A DNA stretch of 64,000 nucleotides from Rhodosorus marinus (lineage: Eukaryota > Rhodophyta > Stylonematophyceae > Stylonematales > Stylonemataceae), in NCBI GenBank assembly GCA_029953675.1, contig JAMWBK010000011.1, positions 1,302,001 to 1,366,000 of the forward strand. The letters are read 5' to 3'. The notes beneath the pieces were generated by a model. That model was not told the origin of the DNA and searched no databases. It saw only the letters and a list, made by a program, of their open reading frames with translations. Within the stretch, counting starts at the first letter, position 1. Every line of letters begins with the position of its first letter. Position numbers and translations under genes: made by a program. Below, piece after piece: positions 1 through 10,406 of the stretch.

Positions 1-237
1 TACCGATAACGTCAGCAACCTGTCTTGTACATATGGAAGATTGCGAAAGACATTCACTGCTTCATATTTTAGATCTGTATTGCAACAAACTCACCGCGCC
101 TAACGCCTCAACCTCACACTCGTCCAATCGTGCTAATCTAGCCTGTACTGCATGGAGTAGATCTATCAAGCTATCTTCGCGCCGATTCTTACTCCTCCGC
201 TGAAGATCTGAGGGCTGACCTCGACTTTGGTGGAGAC

Positions 238-245
238 TATAAATA
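238..245 (+). promoter_or_regulatory. TATA box of Spondin_N copy A
   Basis: TATAAATA lies 117 nt upstream of the copy A start codon. The same octamer stands at nearly the same distance in copies B and C (116 and 119 nt). It is a plausible core promoter because it is retained in all three copies. Confidence 0.55.
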
Positions 246-361
246 GTGGCCTTCAGTCTCAACAAATCCTTCTCGTTGCCAACCGCTCTAAGAACGTAAG
301 AAGGACAAGAATACCTGAGAGTTATATACTACGAGCAGTGAACCGAGAACGACGAAAAAAA

Positions 362-1051
362 ATGGCCGCGAAGATGTTGATGATAGTCGCAGCAGCGATG
401 CTGGCGATGAGCGCGTTTGGCGCTCCCGTTAAGTTGAATGATGCAGAGAGAATGTTCAACTTCCCCTGCAGTGGACGTGCAACTTACAAGGTCCAAGTCG
501 ACTACCTCTGGACCGGAAGGACCCACCCCAACGCCTATCCTACTAACGGAAGGTTCTCCCCGACCGTCATTGCATCCCACGGAAAAGGATACACCCTCTG
601 GACACCAATGGGCTACTCCACAAAGGGAGTTCAGGAGATTGCCGAGCTTGGACACCCCTACACTCTTATCAACGAACTTCGTGCTCGAAACTTCCGCAAC
701 GTTTTCGACCGTAATATGACCGAGGACGAGACCGAGGACGGATCGGAGACCGTCGAGCTGTACATCGATGTCCAAGGTCGTCGTCCGTACGTATCTGGAA
801 TCAGTATGCTCGTACCGAGTCCCGACTGGTTCACCGGCTTTGACAACGTCAACCTGTGCGACGTCGAGAACGGCGAGTTCTTGGAGTACTACGAGCAGAA
901 CCTCAGCGTATGGGATGCTGGTACGGACGCTGGAGAGGACTTCCTCTCTGAGGACGAGAGGCAGAGGCCAAGAAACCCGATTGTTTCCATCCTGGGCAGC
1001 CGATTCGACGGCATCCCGGTTGGAACTGTCAAAATTACGAAGATGGCATAA
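362..1051 (+). CDS. Secreted Spondin_N-domain protein, copy A
   Basis: This is a single-exon gene of 229 aa. Residues 1-20 are a hydrophobic signal peptide (MLMIVAAAMLAMSAFG) that should send it into the secretory pathway. Residues about 35-225 look like the spondin N-terminal domain: a W-x-x-RTHPNAYP start, a FSPTVIASHGKGYTLW core, GVQEIAELG, a DWFTGFDNVNLC segment and the closing DGIPVGTVKITKM strand. Spondin_N domains are small beta-sandwich modules of extracellular proteins in animals, some bacteria and some protists, so an extracellular or cell-surface role is likely, but no ligand can be named. The ATG follows an A-rich leader. Copy B encodes an identical protein. The domain call rests on motif resemblance and should be confirmed by a profile search. 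Confidence 0.8.
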   Translation: MAAKMLMIVAAAMLAMSAFGAPVKLNDAERMFNFPCSGRATYKVQVDYLWTGRTHPNAYPTNGRFSPTVIASHGKGYTLWTPMGYSTKGVQEIAELGHPYTLINELRARNFRNVFDRNMTEDETEDGSETVELYIDVQGRRPYVSGISMLVPSPDWFTGFDNVNLCDVENGEFLEYYEQNLSVWDAGTDAGEDFLSEDERQRPRNPIVSILGSRFDGIPVGTVKITKMA

Positions 1052-1053
1052 GA

Positions 1054-1104
1054 GCTGGTTCACCAGCACGGGTGTGGCTCTTGTATAAAACCCCTTTTAT
1101 ATAC
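1054..1104 (+). other. Two small hairpins just after the stop codon, shared by all three copies
   Basis: Three bases after the stop is a 6-bp stem, GCTGGT/ACCAGC, with a 2-base loop (1054-1067). About 15 bases on is an A/T-rich inverted repeat, GTATAAAA-CCCC-TTTTATATAC (1083-1104). Both recur in copies B and C; copy C changes the 2-base loop but keeps the stem. They may mark mRNA 3' processing, or may just reflect recent duplication. Confidence 0.4.
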
Positions 1105-1809
1105 TTTTTGTAGAGACATGGACTTTGCAATATAACGCTATTGGCTTCCACAAGCGAAGCCGTCTCGTTGTTGTTTACCCGTTTGAATCTTCTTTCATGG
1201 AGCATGAATGGTAGAGGTGCATTTTTCCCATTCCCGGCTAAAACCCCGGGATAACCATTAAAATTCACTTCTTACCCAGCCAAATGTTGAACGGACGCCC
1301 TGGAATCCTCCCCTATTCTCCACCATATTCGCACTAAACCTGCAGCACTACCCCAGATTTCTTCTTCTCCACCTAAGGTGGGGCAAAACCTTTGGCTACT
1401 TGACCGAACTCTACCATTTTACTGAGCGAGTTGAAGAGTTGAAAACCGCAGCAAGGGCGAGTACTATCTAGTTGATGATGGATTTCGAATGCCTACTTTC
1501 TCCTCGAAGAAATGTGAGAGAATTTCCTTGTTTTTCACCGAACCTGCCGAAGCCGTAGCACACCTAATCGGCGTTGTGAACAGGTGGGGAATCCGTTCAC
1601 CCAACACGGACGTCTAGCTCGCGGCTGAACCCGCGAGAACTGTCAACAAATGGATCTCTTGTGCGAACAGAGTTACCCCTTTCTTTTGCTTCCCATCCAA
1701 CTTTAAGCAGAAAGTAATTACTCTGCCCACCACCGCTATCGAAGGAAGGGGGGCCGGTGTGGGGTCGACGACAGGGAGGAGCTCAGAGTTCATCTCTACA
1801 CGAGTCTGA

Positions 1810-2119
1810 GCAAGACCTGTCTGAACTGTAAGCGTCGGGGCACCTCATAAAGGACTGTAAAGAACAGAGGAGCACTGAATCAGCAGGACCAAGGTACAGC
1901 GCAGCATTAAGGAGAACAAGCGTTGACACCACCTTGTCAACGGACTCAGGGGCATCGGATCATATGGTCAACGACGTGAACAGGGTCGCAACTGCTGAAT
2001 GTCCGTTCGCAAATGTGAAACGCACGGGCTCCGTCTCCTCTAGCGTCTGGAAGCAGTTGACGTCGTTGACTATGTGCCCCGATGCCCCTGAATCCATAAA
2101 CGTGCGTCAACCGTCGTAA
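1810..2119 (+). mobile_element. Decayed copia-type Gag/protease remnant
   Basis: At about 1818-1860 a CCHC zinc knuckle can be read (C-L-N-C-K-R-R-G-H-L-I-K-D-C) if one missing base is allowed. It runs into an open frame holding STDSGASDHMVNDV, the aspartic-protease active-site type of Ty1/copia polyproteins. The fragment is broken and short, so it is a fossil and not an active element. It lies in the spacer of the Spondin_N palindrome. Confidence 0.7.
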
Positions 2120-2216
2120 CACCGGAGGCCCCTCTGCGACGTCGAGGGTCTCATATGCCTACGAACTTAGATCTACGAAGTGGTTACTGGTAGATGCGTG
2201 TCGTCGAAGCCGACAT

Positions 2217-2396
2217 TCCGAAGACGGCGTTCGTGTGCGACTTGGGCATTTCGAATGGAGGGTAGCACCCTTTGGGTTGACTTCGTTATCATCCTATTTT
2301 TCGAAAATGATGATTGAAGTACCGAAGGAGTTTCTGGGCAACTGCGTCGTGGTGTACCTGGTTGACATCCTAATATTCAGCGATGAGACCGTGTAA
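2217..2396 (+). mobile_element. Decayed Ty3/gypsy reverse-transcriptase remnant
   Basis: The frame from 2268 reads PFGLTSLSSYFSKMMIEV, then EFLGNCVVVYLVDILIFSDE and a stop. This is the palm region of a gypsy RT, with the catalytic YLDD changed to YLVD. Just before it, KTAFVCDLGISNGG in another frame resembles the preceding RT block, so a frameshift and a stop separate the two. It is of a different class from the nearby copia-like remnant. Confidence 0.75.
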
Positions 2397-3097
2397 AGGA
2401 ACCTTACAAATTTTGCCCCTCCGCTTCCCGAAAGACTCAAAACGGTAAGAACCCCTGAACAAAACTAATCAAGCCTGGTATCACTTTTACCCAGAATTCG
2501 TTGCTTTACTCTTCTTCTACCTTCCCAAGTTCGGCCTAGAGCAAGCTAGTATGGTCTTCCGCGATTCAAACATAGTTGCAGCTACTTTTAAGTAACTCCA
2601 ATGCATCCTTCAGCGCGGTTCAAAGCTGGCAACGGCTATTACTAATTGTCTCTAAAATTCCCCCAATTCAAGGTCGACGACTGTACAAAATAACCTCAAA
2701 GTCCATCCGATACTACGCCTGGTTGCTAATAAAGCCCGTTACCCCAAGGGTAAGCCTAAAATCACAACACCTAAGTGCGGAAATGAAGAAATGTGGGGTA
2801 GTGCTGAAGGTTTAGTGCGAATATGGTGAAGAATAGGGGAGGATTCCAGGGCGTCCGTTCAACATTTGGCTGGGTAAGAAGTGAATTTTAATGGTTATCC
2901 CGGGGTTTTAGCCGGGAATGGGAAAAATGCACCTCTACCATTCATGCTCCATGAAAGAAGATTCAAACGGGTAAACAACAACGAGACGGCTTCGCTTGTG
3001 GAGGCCAATAGCGTTATATTGCAAAGTCCATGTCTCTACAAAAAGTATATAAAAGGGGTTTTATACAAGAGCCACACCCGTGCTGGTGAACCAGCTC

Positions 3098-3787
3098 TTA
3101 TGCCATCTTCGTAATTTTGACAGTTCCAACCGGGATGCCGTCGAATCGGCTGCCCAGGATGGAAACAATCGGGTTTCTTGGCCTCTGCCTCTCGTCCTCA
3201 GAGAGGAAGTCCTCTCCAGCGTCCGTACCAGCATCCCATACGCTGAGGTTCTGCTCGTAGTACTCCAAGAACTCGCCGTTCTCGACGTCGCACAGGTTGA
3301 CGTTGTCAAAGCCGGTGAACCAGTCGGGACTCGGTACGAGCATACTGATTCCAGATACGTACGGACGACGACCTTGGACATCGATGTACAGCTCGACGGT
3401 CTCCGATCCGTCCTCGGTCTCGTCCTCGGTCATATTACGGTCGAAAACGTTGCGGAAGTTTCGAGCACGAAGTTCGTTGATAAGAGTGTAGGGGTGTCCA
3501 AGCTCGGCAATCTCCTGAACTCCCTTTGTGGAGTAGCCCATTGGTGTCCAGAGGGTGTATCCCTTTCCGTGGGATGCAATGACGGTCGGGGAGAACCTTC
3601 CGTTAGTAGGATAGGCGTTGGGGTGGGTCCTTCCGGTCCAGAGGTAGTCGACTTGGACCTTGTAAGTTGCACGTCCACTGCAGGGGAAGTTGAACATTCT
3701 CTCTGCATCATTCAACTTAACGGGAGCGCCAAACGCGCTCATCGCCAGCATCGCTGCTGCGACTATCATCAACATCTTCGCGGCCAT
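3098..3787 (-). CDS. Secreted Spondin_N-domain protein, copy B
   Basis: The predicted 229-aa protein is the same as copy A: a signal peptide of about 20 residues followed by one Spondin_N-type domain. It is intronless and points towards copy A, with the two 3' ends facing each other across the retroelement-bearing spacer. DNA differences between A and B are silent inside the coding region, whereas the flanks differ more, which suggests selection on the protein or recent gene conversion. Its TATA box (3903-3910) and post-stop hairpins match those of copy A. Confidence 0.8.
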   Translation of the reverse strand: MAAKMLMIVAAAMLAMSAFGAPVKLNDAERMFNFPCSGRATYKVQVDYLWTGRTHPNAYPTNGRFSPTVIASHGKGYTLWTPMGYSTKGVQEIAELGHPYTLINELRARNFRNVFDRNMTEDETEDGSETVELYIDVQGRRPYVSGISMLVPSPDWFTGFDNVNLCDVENGEFLEYYEQNLSVWDAGTDAGEDFLSEDERQRPRNPIVSILGSRFDGIPVGTVKITKMA

Positions 3788-3902
3788 TTTTTTCGTCTTT
3801 CTCAGTTCACTGCTCGTAGTATATAGCTCTCAAATATTCTTGTCCTTCTTACGTTCTTAGAGCGGTTGGCAACGAGAAGGATTTGTTGAGACTGAAGGCC
3901 AC

Positions 3903-3910
3903 TATTTATA
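3903..3910 (-). promoter_or_regulatory. TATA box of Spondin_N copy B
   Basis: TATAAATA on the minus strand lies 116 nt upstream of the copy B start, in the same context as in copies A and C. Confidence 0.55.
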
Positions 3911-4310
3911 GTCTCCACCAAGGTCGAGGTCAGCCCTTAAATCTTCAGCGGAGGAGTAAGAATCGGCGAGAAGATAGCTTGATAGATCTACTCCACGCAG
4001 TACAGGCTGGATTAGCACGATTGGACCAGTGTGAGGTTGATGCGTTAGGCGCGGTGAGTTTGTTGCAATACAGATCTAAAATATGAAGCAGTGAATGTCT
4101 TTCGCAATCTTCCATATGTACAAGACAAGTTGCTGACGTTATCGGTACTCTGCGCTTTTTTGGTAGAGACTACTTAGCACGAACATCTCCGATCTCGCCC
4201 TTTTGCTCAATGGGCCACGTTGAAGAAACGTCTCCTTCAACCCATGAGGAAGAGCTTTTCGCCGTAGATCCGAATACTCGTCTCCGTCTCACTCCGAACC
4301 CAGAGAGACT

Positions 4311-5734
4311 TTGTGCTTACTGACGGCTACGTAGTTTCGCGAATGGGGCTACAAGGATTCCCCTCTCTTTTTATCTGTGGTAAGTCTAAGATTGTGGAGC
4401 TGGCTTTGTAAACGGTTGACTTATGTTGGGAACTGGTGGTTTTACTAAGTAAATTCAATTCAAAAAGAAATCAAACGCAGTTATCTACATTCGACAGAAA
4501 GAATTTCTCCAACTTTTTGCGAATCGGGACTTGTCCTCTCCCTGGGGAAGAAGGCGCCAGCGGTCCGGACTCAACCCTTTAGTACGTTGCCCGAGGATTA
4601 GTGGAACTATATCGGTGCCCCTACATTCAAGAATAAAAATCTGACACTGCTCGTGTTTGGAACAGCGAAAAAGTGAAATGGCCCTTCTCTCTTGAACCTG
4701 CAGAAGAATCATCCACAAAGAGTTTGGTGGGTCGGCAAGGACTCACATATCCAGTAAAACCAATTCGGTTCTGACTGTAAGCACAAAGCTATCTTCTTAG
4801 ACGACGCGTGTCAGACACGTCGGAACATACAATAGCACAAGTCTTTCGGTGATCGTCACCTAGAAAGTCCTCTGAAAGACGATCGAATACAAGATTACGC
4901 GTCAGCGAGAAAGTGATTTCTCCGCCTATTTTCTAAGCAACCTATATAGCATCAACCTCGGTCTGGGTTCGAAGTTCACACGACGAATCTCAATATACAT
5001 CTTCTCAAGGGATGTGTACAATCTAAAAATAAACCAAAAAACGTAAACCGACAAGATAGCTCCTCGTCACCCGCCAATGAAACTCGAGATTGAACGCCGT
5101 GAACGCCCTAACCAAACCGCACCGGTTAGTTATGTCCCACGAGACTCTATGGTAAAAATATTTCTGCCCATAAACCTCTTGTTTGTTTCCGCAAAAAGAC
5201 TTTTACGTCAAGCGTTTATATGCGATATTTGTAGCGATTATACTATTGAGGAGGTAGACTAGAAATGGGACAACAGGTGGTACAGGCGTAGAAACCGCTG
5301 ACGCGTGAAAAATATTGTGCCCAAATTCCTAACAACAAGAGTTTTATTCCCTTTCAATTCCTCACTTGAAGTACAGAAAGCAGGGTCCATTTTCTAGTTC
5401 CGCACTAAGCCCATTTAATGCAAAAAACCCTAAAGCTTTGTCATGCTCTATTCAAAAACTAGAATCTCCGCCGTTCTGGTTTCCATCAAAAGCTTTGATT
5501 ATCAACCCGAAGAGGTGATTGATGGTCTCATGCGACAAAACCGACAGCAAAGGTCCGACGAAGCTTGGTCAAGCTTCGATCCTTTTACGCTAGAACGTGC
5601 CTCTCCCACTGATGGTGTCACCAGATCCACTGTCATATTAGCCTCGGCACGGAGCCACAGCATGCATGAGTTTCGACCTCAAAATGAGAAAATTTGATAT
5701 CATGCTCAGTAGCGGAAGTGGAATGTCGGCAAGC
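4311..5734. other. Spacer between Spondin_N copies B and C
   Basis: No convincing gene is seen. Several short open frames lack recognisable domains. The stretch is A/T-richer than the gene core and may hold further decayed repeats that I could not classify. Confidence 0.5.
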
Positions 5735-6120
5735 AAGAAGTTTCTCGGAGACGAGTTCGGATTTAGGGCGAAAAGCTTTTGCTCGTGGGTTGAAGGAGAC
5801 GTTTCTTCAGCGTGTTTCGTTGAGCAAAATCACGAGATCACGGAGACTTTCGTGCAAAGTGGACTCTACCTAAAAATCAAAGGTACCAATAACGTCAGCA
5901 ACTTGTCTTGTACATATGGAAGATCGCGGTAGACGTTCACTGCTTCATACTCTAGATCTGTATTGGAACAAACTCACCGCGCCTAACGCATCAACCTGAC
6001 ACTGGTCCAATCATGCTAATCCAGCCTGTACTGCATAAGGTAGATCTATCAAGCTATCTTCGCGCCGATTCTCACTCCTCCGCTGAAGATCTGAGGGCTG
6101 AGCCCGACCTTGGTGGGGAC

Positions 6121-6128
6121 TATAAATA
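6121..6128 (+). promoter_or_regulatory. TATA box of Spondin_N copy C
   Basis: TATAAATA lies 119 nt upstream of the copy C start codon. The promoter looks intact although the gene is frameshifted. Confidence 0.5.
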
Positions 6129-6246
6129 GTGGCCTTCAGTCTCAACAAATCCTTCTCGTTGCCAACTGCTCTAAGAACGTAAGAAGGACAAGAATACCTG
6201 AGAGCTATATATACTACGAGCAGTGAACTGAGAAAGACGAAAAAAA

Positions 6247-6937
6247 ATGGCCGCGAAGATGTTGATGATAGTCGCAGCAGCGATGCTGGCGATGAGCGCG
6301 TTTTGGCGCTCCCGTTAAGTTGAATGATGCAGAGAGAATGTTCAACTTCCCCTGCAGTGGACGTGCAACTTACAAGGTCCAAGTCGACTACCTCTGGACC
6401 GGAAGGACCCACCCCAACGCCTATCCCACTAACGGAAGGTTCTCCCCGACCGTCATTGCATCCCATGGAAAGGGATACACCATCTGGACACCAATGGGCT
6501 ACTCCACAAAGGGAGTTCAGGAGATTGCCGAGCTTGGACACCCCTACACTCTTATCAACGAACTTCGTGCTCGAAACTTCCGCAACGTTTTCGACCGTAA
6601 TATGACCGAGGACGAGACCGAGGACGGATCGGAGACCGTCGAGCTGTACATCGATGTCCAAGGTCGTCGTCCGTACGTATCTGGAATCAGCATGCTCGAA
6701 CCGAGTCCCGACTGGTTCACCGGCTTCGACAACGTCAACCTGTGCGACGTCGAGAACGGCGAGTTCTTGGAGTACTACGAGCAGAACCTCAGCGTATGGG
6801 ATGCTGGTACGGACGCTGGAGAGGACTTCCTCTCTGAGGACGAGAGACAGAGGCCAAGAAACCCGATTGTTTCCATCCTGGGCAGCCGATTCGACGGCAT
6901 CCCGGTTGGAACTGTCAAAATTACGAAGATGGCATAA
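6247..6937 (+). pseudogene. Spondin_N-domain gene, copy C, frameshifted in the signal peptide
   Basis: The gene starts like copies A and B, but a T run that is TTT in those copies is TTTT here (6301-6304). The extra base ends translation after 23 residues, at a TAA six codons past the shift. The rest of the domain stays open and nearly identical to copy A, with a few replacements (Leu to Ile in the YTLW motif and Val to Glu near SMLVPSPD). As written it cannot make the secreted protein. The long intact downstream frame means the break is recent, or is a sequencing error in a homopolymer. Confidence 0.75.
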
Positions 6938-7505
6938 GAGCTGGTACACCAGCAAGGGTGTGGCTCTTGTATAAAACCCCTTTTATATACTTTTTGTAGA
7001 GACATGGACTTTGCAATATAGCGCTATTGGCCTCCACAAGCGAAGCCGTCTCGTCGTTGTTTACCCGTTTGAATCTTCTTTCATGGAGCATGAATGGTAG
7101 AGGTGCATTTTCTCGTTCCCCACCCAAAATCTAGGATAACCATTAAAACTCACTTCCCACCAAGCCAAATGTCTACGGACACCCTGAAATCACCCATTCT
7201 TCTCCAGTTGCGCTCCAAACCCGCAATAGACCACCCAGTTTTCTTCTTCTCCACCTAGGGCGGGCCAAAACCTTTGGCTACTTGACCGAACTCTACCACT
7301 TCACTCAGCGAGTTGAAGAGTTTTGAAAACCGCCAGCAAGTGCGAGTACTATCTAGTTGATGAACGCTTACTCTCTCCTCGAAGAAATGTGAGGGAGTTT
7401 CATTGTTTTTCACCAAACCTGTCAAAACTGTGCAGCCTTTTTAACGCCGTTCTGAATGCGGGGGGTATTCATTCACCCAATATTGGCTTCGAGCTCGCGG
7501 CTGAC

Positions 7506-8390
7506 GGAAAGCGTTATTGGAGTTGGTCGTTGATTCAGGCTACTGGGCATTTAACTCCGACGGGAGAGCTATCCTAATCCTGTGAAGTCACCTTCAACTT
7601 CGGGCTCAACTGAGTATCACCTGAAAGAAAATTTAAACCGAATCTGCCTACATTCCATTTGTATATCATGTCAACGTCGACCGCGTTCGCTTCTCGCTCT
7701 GTTTTATGGATCCTTGGTTGGAGCAAGGATGCACCTTATACAATTCTTCTCGTCAGAATCATGACTGTCAACTCCCGGAGCTTGAAGATGGAGCCAACTT
7801 TTGTGCATGTGTCCGGGGCTGCTGTTCGTTTCGGTTTTCTTGCTTGGAATAGCTGAAGTGACTCCGGCACCCTCCCTGACTTTCCAGAATCATGCAGCCC
7901 ACTAGATTGTGCTTGAGATAGACAGACATTGTTGTTAGCTAAGGTGATGACAGAATGAACTTACGACAAAGGCGCAACACTGTGTGTTTGACGTGATAGA
8001 AAAGCGGCTATGAAAACTGCGATGACAGTCGCAATGCACAGCACGTGACCTGTCCTCACAATCGAGTCCTTAGAGACTCCGACATGAATAATATTGCGCG
8101 CCGAAGCTGGCTCGTCATGCTCCTGTACCTTCTGGAATCTCTTTTCCGCTGGACTCCATCGAAAGTTTTCTCCGCGTAGTCCCGCATCGCTGACTTCACC
8201 GCATGGAAGCTAAAGTGACCGCCGTTGAAAAGTGAGTTCAACGCTGATATCTCGTTCGATTTGCGAAAAGGATTGGTCGGTGATACGGCTTGTGAAACTG
8301 TTTAGGCTGTACAAACCGGCGTCTATGGTTCACTTGCCGACCTTTGTTGCGCCGGGGTTTAATGGTCCTGGCGTGCGAAAGCTTAGTACA
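7506..8390. other. Intergenic, no gene seen
   Basis: Short open frames only, with no domain or splice pattern that I recognise. The 3' part holds the likely promoter and leader of the ADPRM-like gene. Confidence 0.5.
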
Positions 8391-9577
8391 ATGCATATTA
8401 GTAGCGGGTCACGGCCCGTGTTGAAGTTTGGCGTGGTAGCTGACGTTCAGGTAGTGCAGGCCTCACAAACTTAACGAGAATATTCCTGTGCTTTGGCTGA
8501 CTGTTTCCTGTTCGCTTCGATTACAAAGTATGCGGACAAGGATGATCTCGTGAAAGAAAAGCCCCGAGAAGATGGCTCCAAGAGGGTGATGTTCTACCGG
8601 TCCTCACTGGACAAACTCCGGCGGGCCGTGGAGGATTTTAACAGACGCGATGTTGAGTTTGTTGTGCAGCTGGGTGATCTAATTGACGGCAACGTCTCCC
8701 AAGACCTCTCGGAGAAAGATCTGGGCACGGCGCTTGCCGCAACGGAGGAACTGGATGTAAATTTGTACCATGTTATTGGAAACCATTGCCGCTCGGTTTC
8801 GCTTCCTCACCTCCTGGCGGAGCTGCGGCTTGAGAAAGGATTCTACAGCGAGGTAGTAGCGAAAGGATGGCGACTTATTGTTCTCAACGCGGCAGACATA
8901 TTCAGAGGCGCAGTGGATGCCAACCACTCCGACCGGTCTGCGCTTAAAGCAATGTGCGACGAATACAACACTGTGGACGTGCCATGGGCGGGCGGAATCA
9001 GCGATGAACAGATGCAATGGTTTGACAACCAGCTGAGGATTTGCGCCCAGCAGCGGCAGAGGGCCATCATTTGCAGTCACTACCCGACCTGGGACGAGGC
9101 TGCCAGAGATACCCACACGATCGTCAATGCCCCGGCCGTATTGGAGATACTTGATCGGTAAAGAGTCTCCACTTATCCCAAGTGCAAAGATCACCTGGAC
9201 CAGCTTACATATCCGTGTCGTTCCATCCTTTAACTCAAGGTATCCGGGCGTTGTGGTCGCTTGGTTTAGCGGGCATGGTGAGTGTGATTACCGCCATCCA
9301 TCAGTATGCTCCCTCACAGAGCAAGGGAGTACCTCGCATGCGACTAACACAGATATTGTTCAACATAGACCATCTCGGAGGGTATTCGATCAGGAAAGGA
9401 GTCCATCACGTAACGTTTGAAGCTGTCGTGGAGAGCAGAGCCGATACTGCGCATGGGTTTGTCGGCATTTTCGAGGACGGATCGATTAGTATAGAAGGCC
9501 TAGGTGCAGTCTCATCTCGGGAACTCCGTGTCGAGGAAACTACCGGAGTTCCCCCAGTGTCTGGAGAAACCTCCTGA
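8391..9577 (+). CDS. ADPRM-like Mn-dependent ADP-ribose/CDP-alcohol diphosphatase
   Basis: Four exons (8391-8450, 8529-9157, 9240-9277, 9369-9577) give 311 aa; the introns are 78, 82 and 91 nt. All metallophosphoesterase motifs are present in order: D-V-Q in GVVADVQ, LGDLIDG, GNH, CSHYPT and SGHDHLGGY. The two small exons are supported because splicing rebuilds RYPGVVVAWFSGHDHLGGY exactly. Members of this family hydrolyse ADP-ribose and CDP-alcohols using two metal ions in the cytosol; the substrate here is inferred from family. An in-frame ATG at 8325 could add 22 residues. Confidence 0.85.
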
Positions 9578-10406
9578 TCATCAATTCTATGCCGGCTATG
9601 AACCTATTGTCGATGTACTTCTTAGCCGCTGCCCAGCCGAAAGGTCACAAGATACCATCGCGCTACCCCGAAAACGGGCTCGAAAGATGGAGCACGATCT
9701 CAAACCAAGTACGGCCTTACAAAGTGACCTTTGTATGTAGTATTTTATGGATAAAGAAAAACACCACCTAGTATTAAACAAGTTGCGAAGCTTCTTGGAT
9801 CGGTCAGGTACAGAGCTAATGCCAAGAAGATAGTGCAAACTAGAGAATATCCCTCGGCCGTTGCATTGACTCTCATCAATTTCTTCTGGTCAGTACGAAC
9901 TCTAGGATGTTGCATGGACAGCCTCGTCTAAGCGGATGTTCAACCAAAACAGTTCTCCCCATGGCCAGCCCTGTCACGTCACAGCTGTCCAAGCAACGTG
10001 GTTATGAGGGCCTCAACTGATTCCTATATTGAATGAACGATGAAAGGAGCATAGATAAGGCGCGCCTGTTTTCGCGGATTGGCGGCTGTAGACAAGTTGC
10101 AACACTCCACTGATCTTGAGCTACACAACCACCAAACTCCATTAAGGTCAACACTAAACTCAAAGTAGACATTCGATCAAGGGTATCGTTTTGTACAACC
10201 GTGCCCGCCCCCACCAACGAGACTGCTCACATGGCCAGGTAGATACCATTCGTCTAAAACCCTTGAGGGGAAGGGACAAGCTGTCCCAGCAAAACTCTGC
10301 TCGAAGAGCTTGGTAGATGGTGGATTTGAATGAGGAGTATGTTGGGCGAGCAGGAGGTCCAATGCTTTTATCTTGTGGTCTCGGTTTGTAGATAGTGTCC
10401 TTGAAG
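9578..10406. other. Intergenic, no gene seen
   Basis: No domain or conserved frame was recognised. The interval between the phosphatase stop and the syntaxin start probably holds the 3' UTR of one gene and the promoter of the next. Confidence 0.5.

Larger units (their letters stand above)
1..1380. repeat. Left arm of Spondin_N inverted repeat (copy A unit, cut by window edge)
   Basis: This stretch matches the reverse complement of about 2775-4147, so copies A and B form a palindrome with a spacer of about 1.4 kb. The match covers the upstream region, TATA box, whole gene and about 330 bp of 3' flank, and it fades near 1380. Copy A also matches copy C in direct orientation further out, to about 1630 and 7505. 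The unit may continue left of base 1. The boundaries were placed by eye and are good to tens of bases. Confidence 0.85.
2775..4147. repeat. Right arm of Spondin_N inverted repeat (copy B unit)
   Basis: This is the reverse complement of 1-1380 with scattered substitutions, which shows it is a real second copy and not an identical assembly fold-back. Differences include a few bases in the 5' leader and in the 3' flank. Past 4147 the sequence stays similar, in reverse complement, to the region upstream of copy C (about 4147-4310 against 5735-5880). So the ancestral unit was longer than the arm shared with the truncated copy A. Confidence 0.85.
5735..7505. repeat. Third Spondin_N unit (copy C), direct orientation to copy A
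   Basis: This unit holds the upstream region, TATA box, gene and 3' flank found in copy A, in the same orientation. Homology to copy A's 3' flank runs to about 1630/7505, and homology to the outer flank of copy B begins near 5735. Copy C is more diverged in its flanks than in the coding part. Confidence 0.8.

Noticed and set aside
329-1069. Long minus-strand open frame (246 codons) over Spondin_N copy A, and similar ones over copies B and C
   Set aside because: It lies entirely opposite the Spondin_N gene and its existence follows from that gene's codon pattern. It has no domain of its own.
4485-4718. Minus-strand 77-codon frame in the spacer; another frame shows LFVDDSS
   Set aside because: Looked at as a retroelement protease or RNase H trace, but no second motif supports it.
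8679-9194. Minus-strand 171-codon frame opposite the ADPRM-like gene
   Set aside because: Fully explained by the sense gene, whose five metal-binding motifs are intact.
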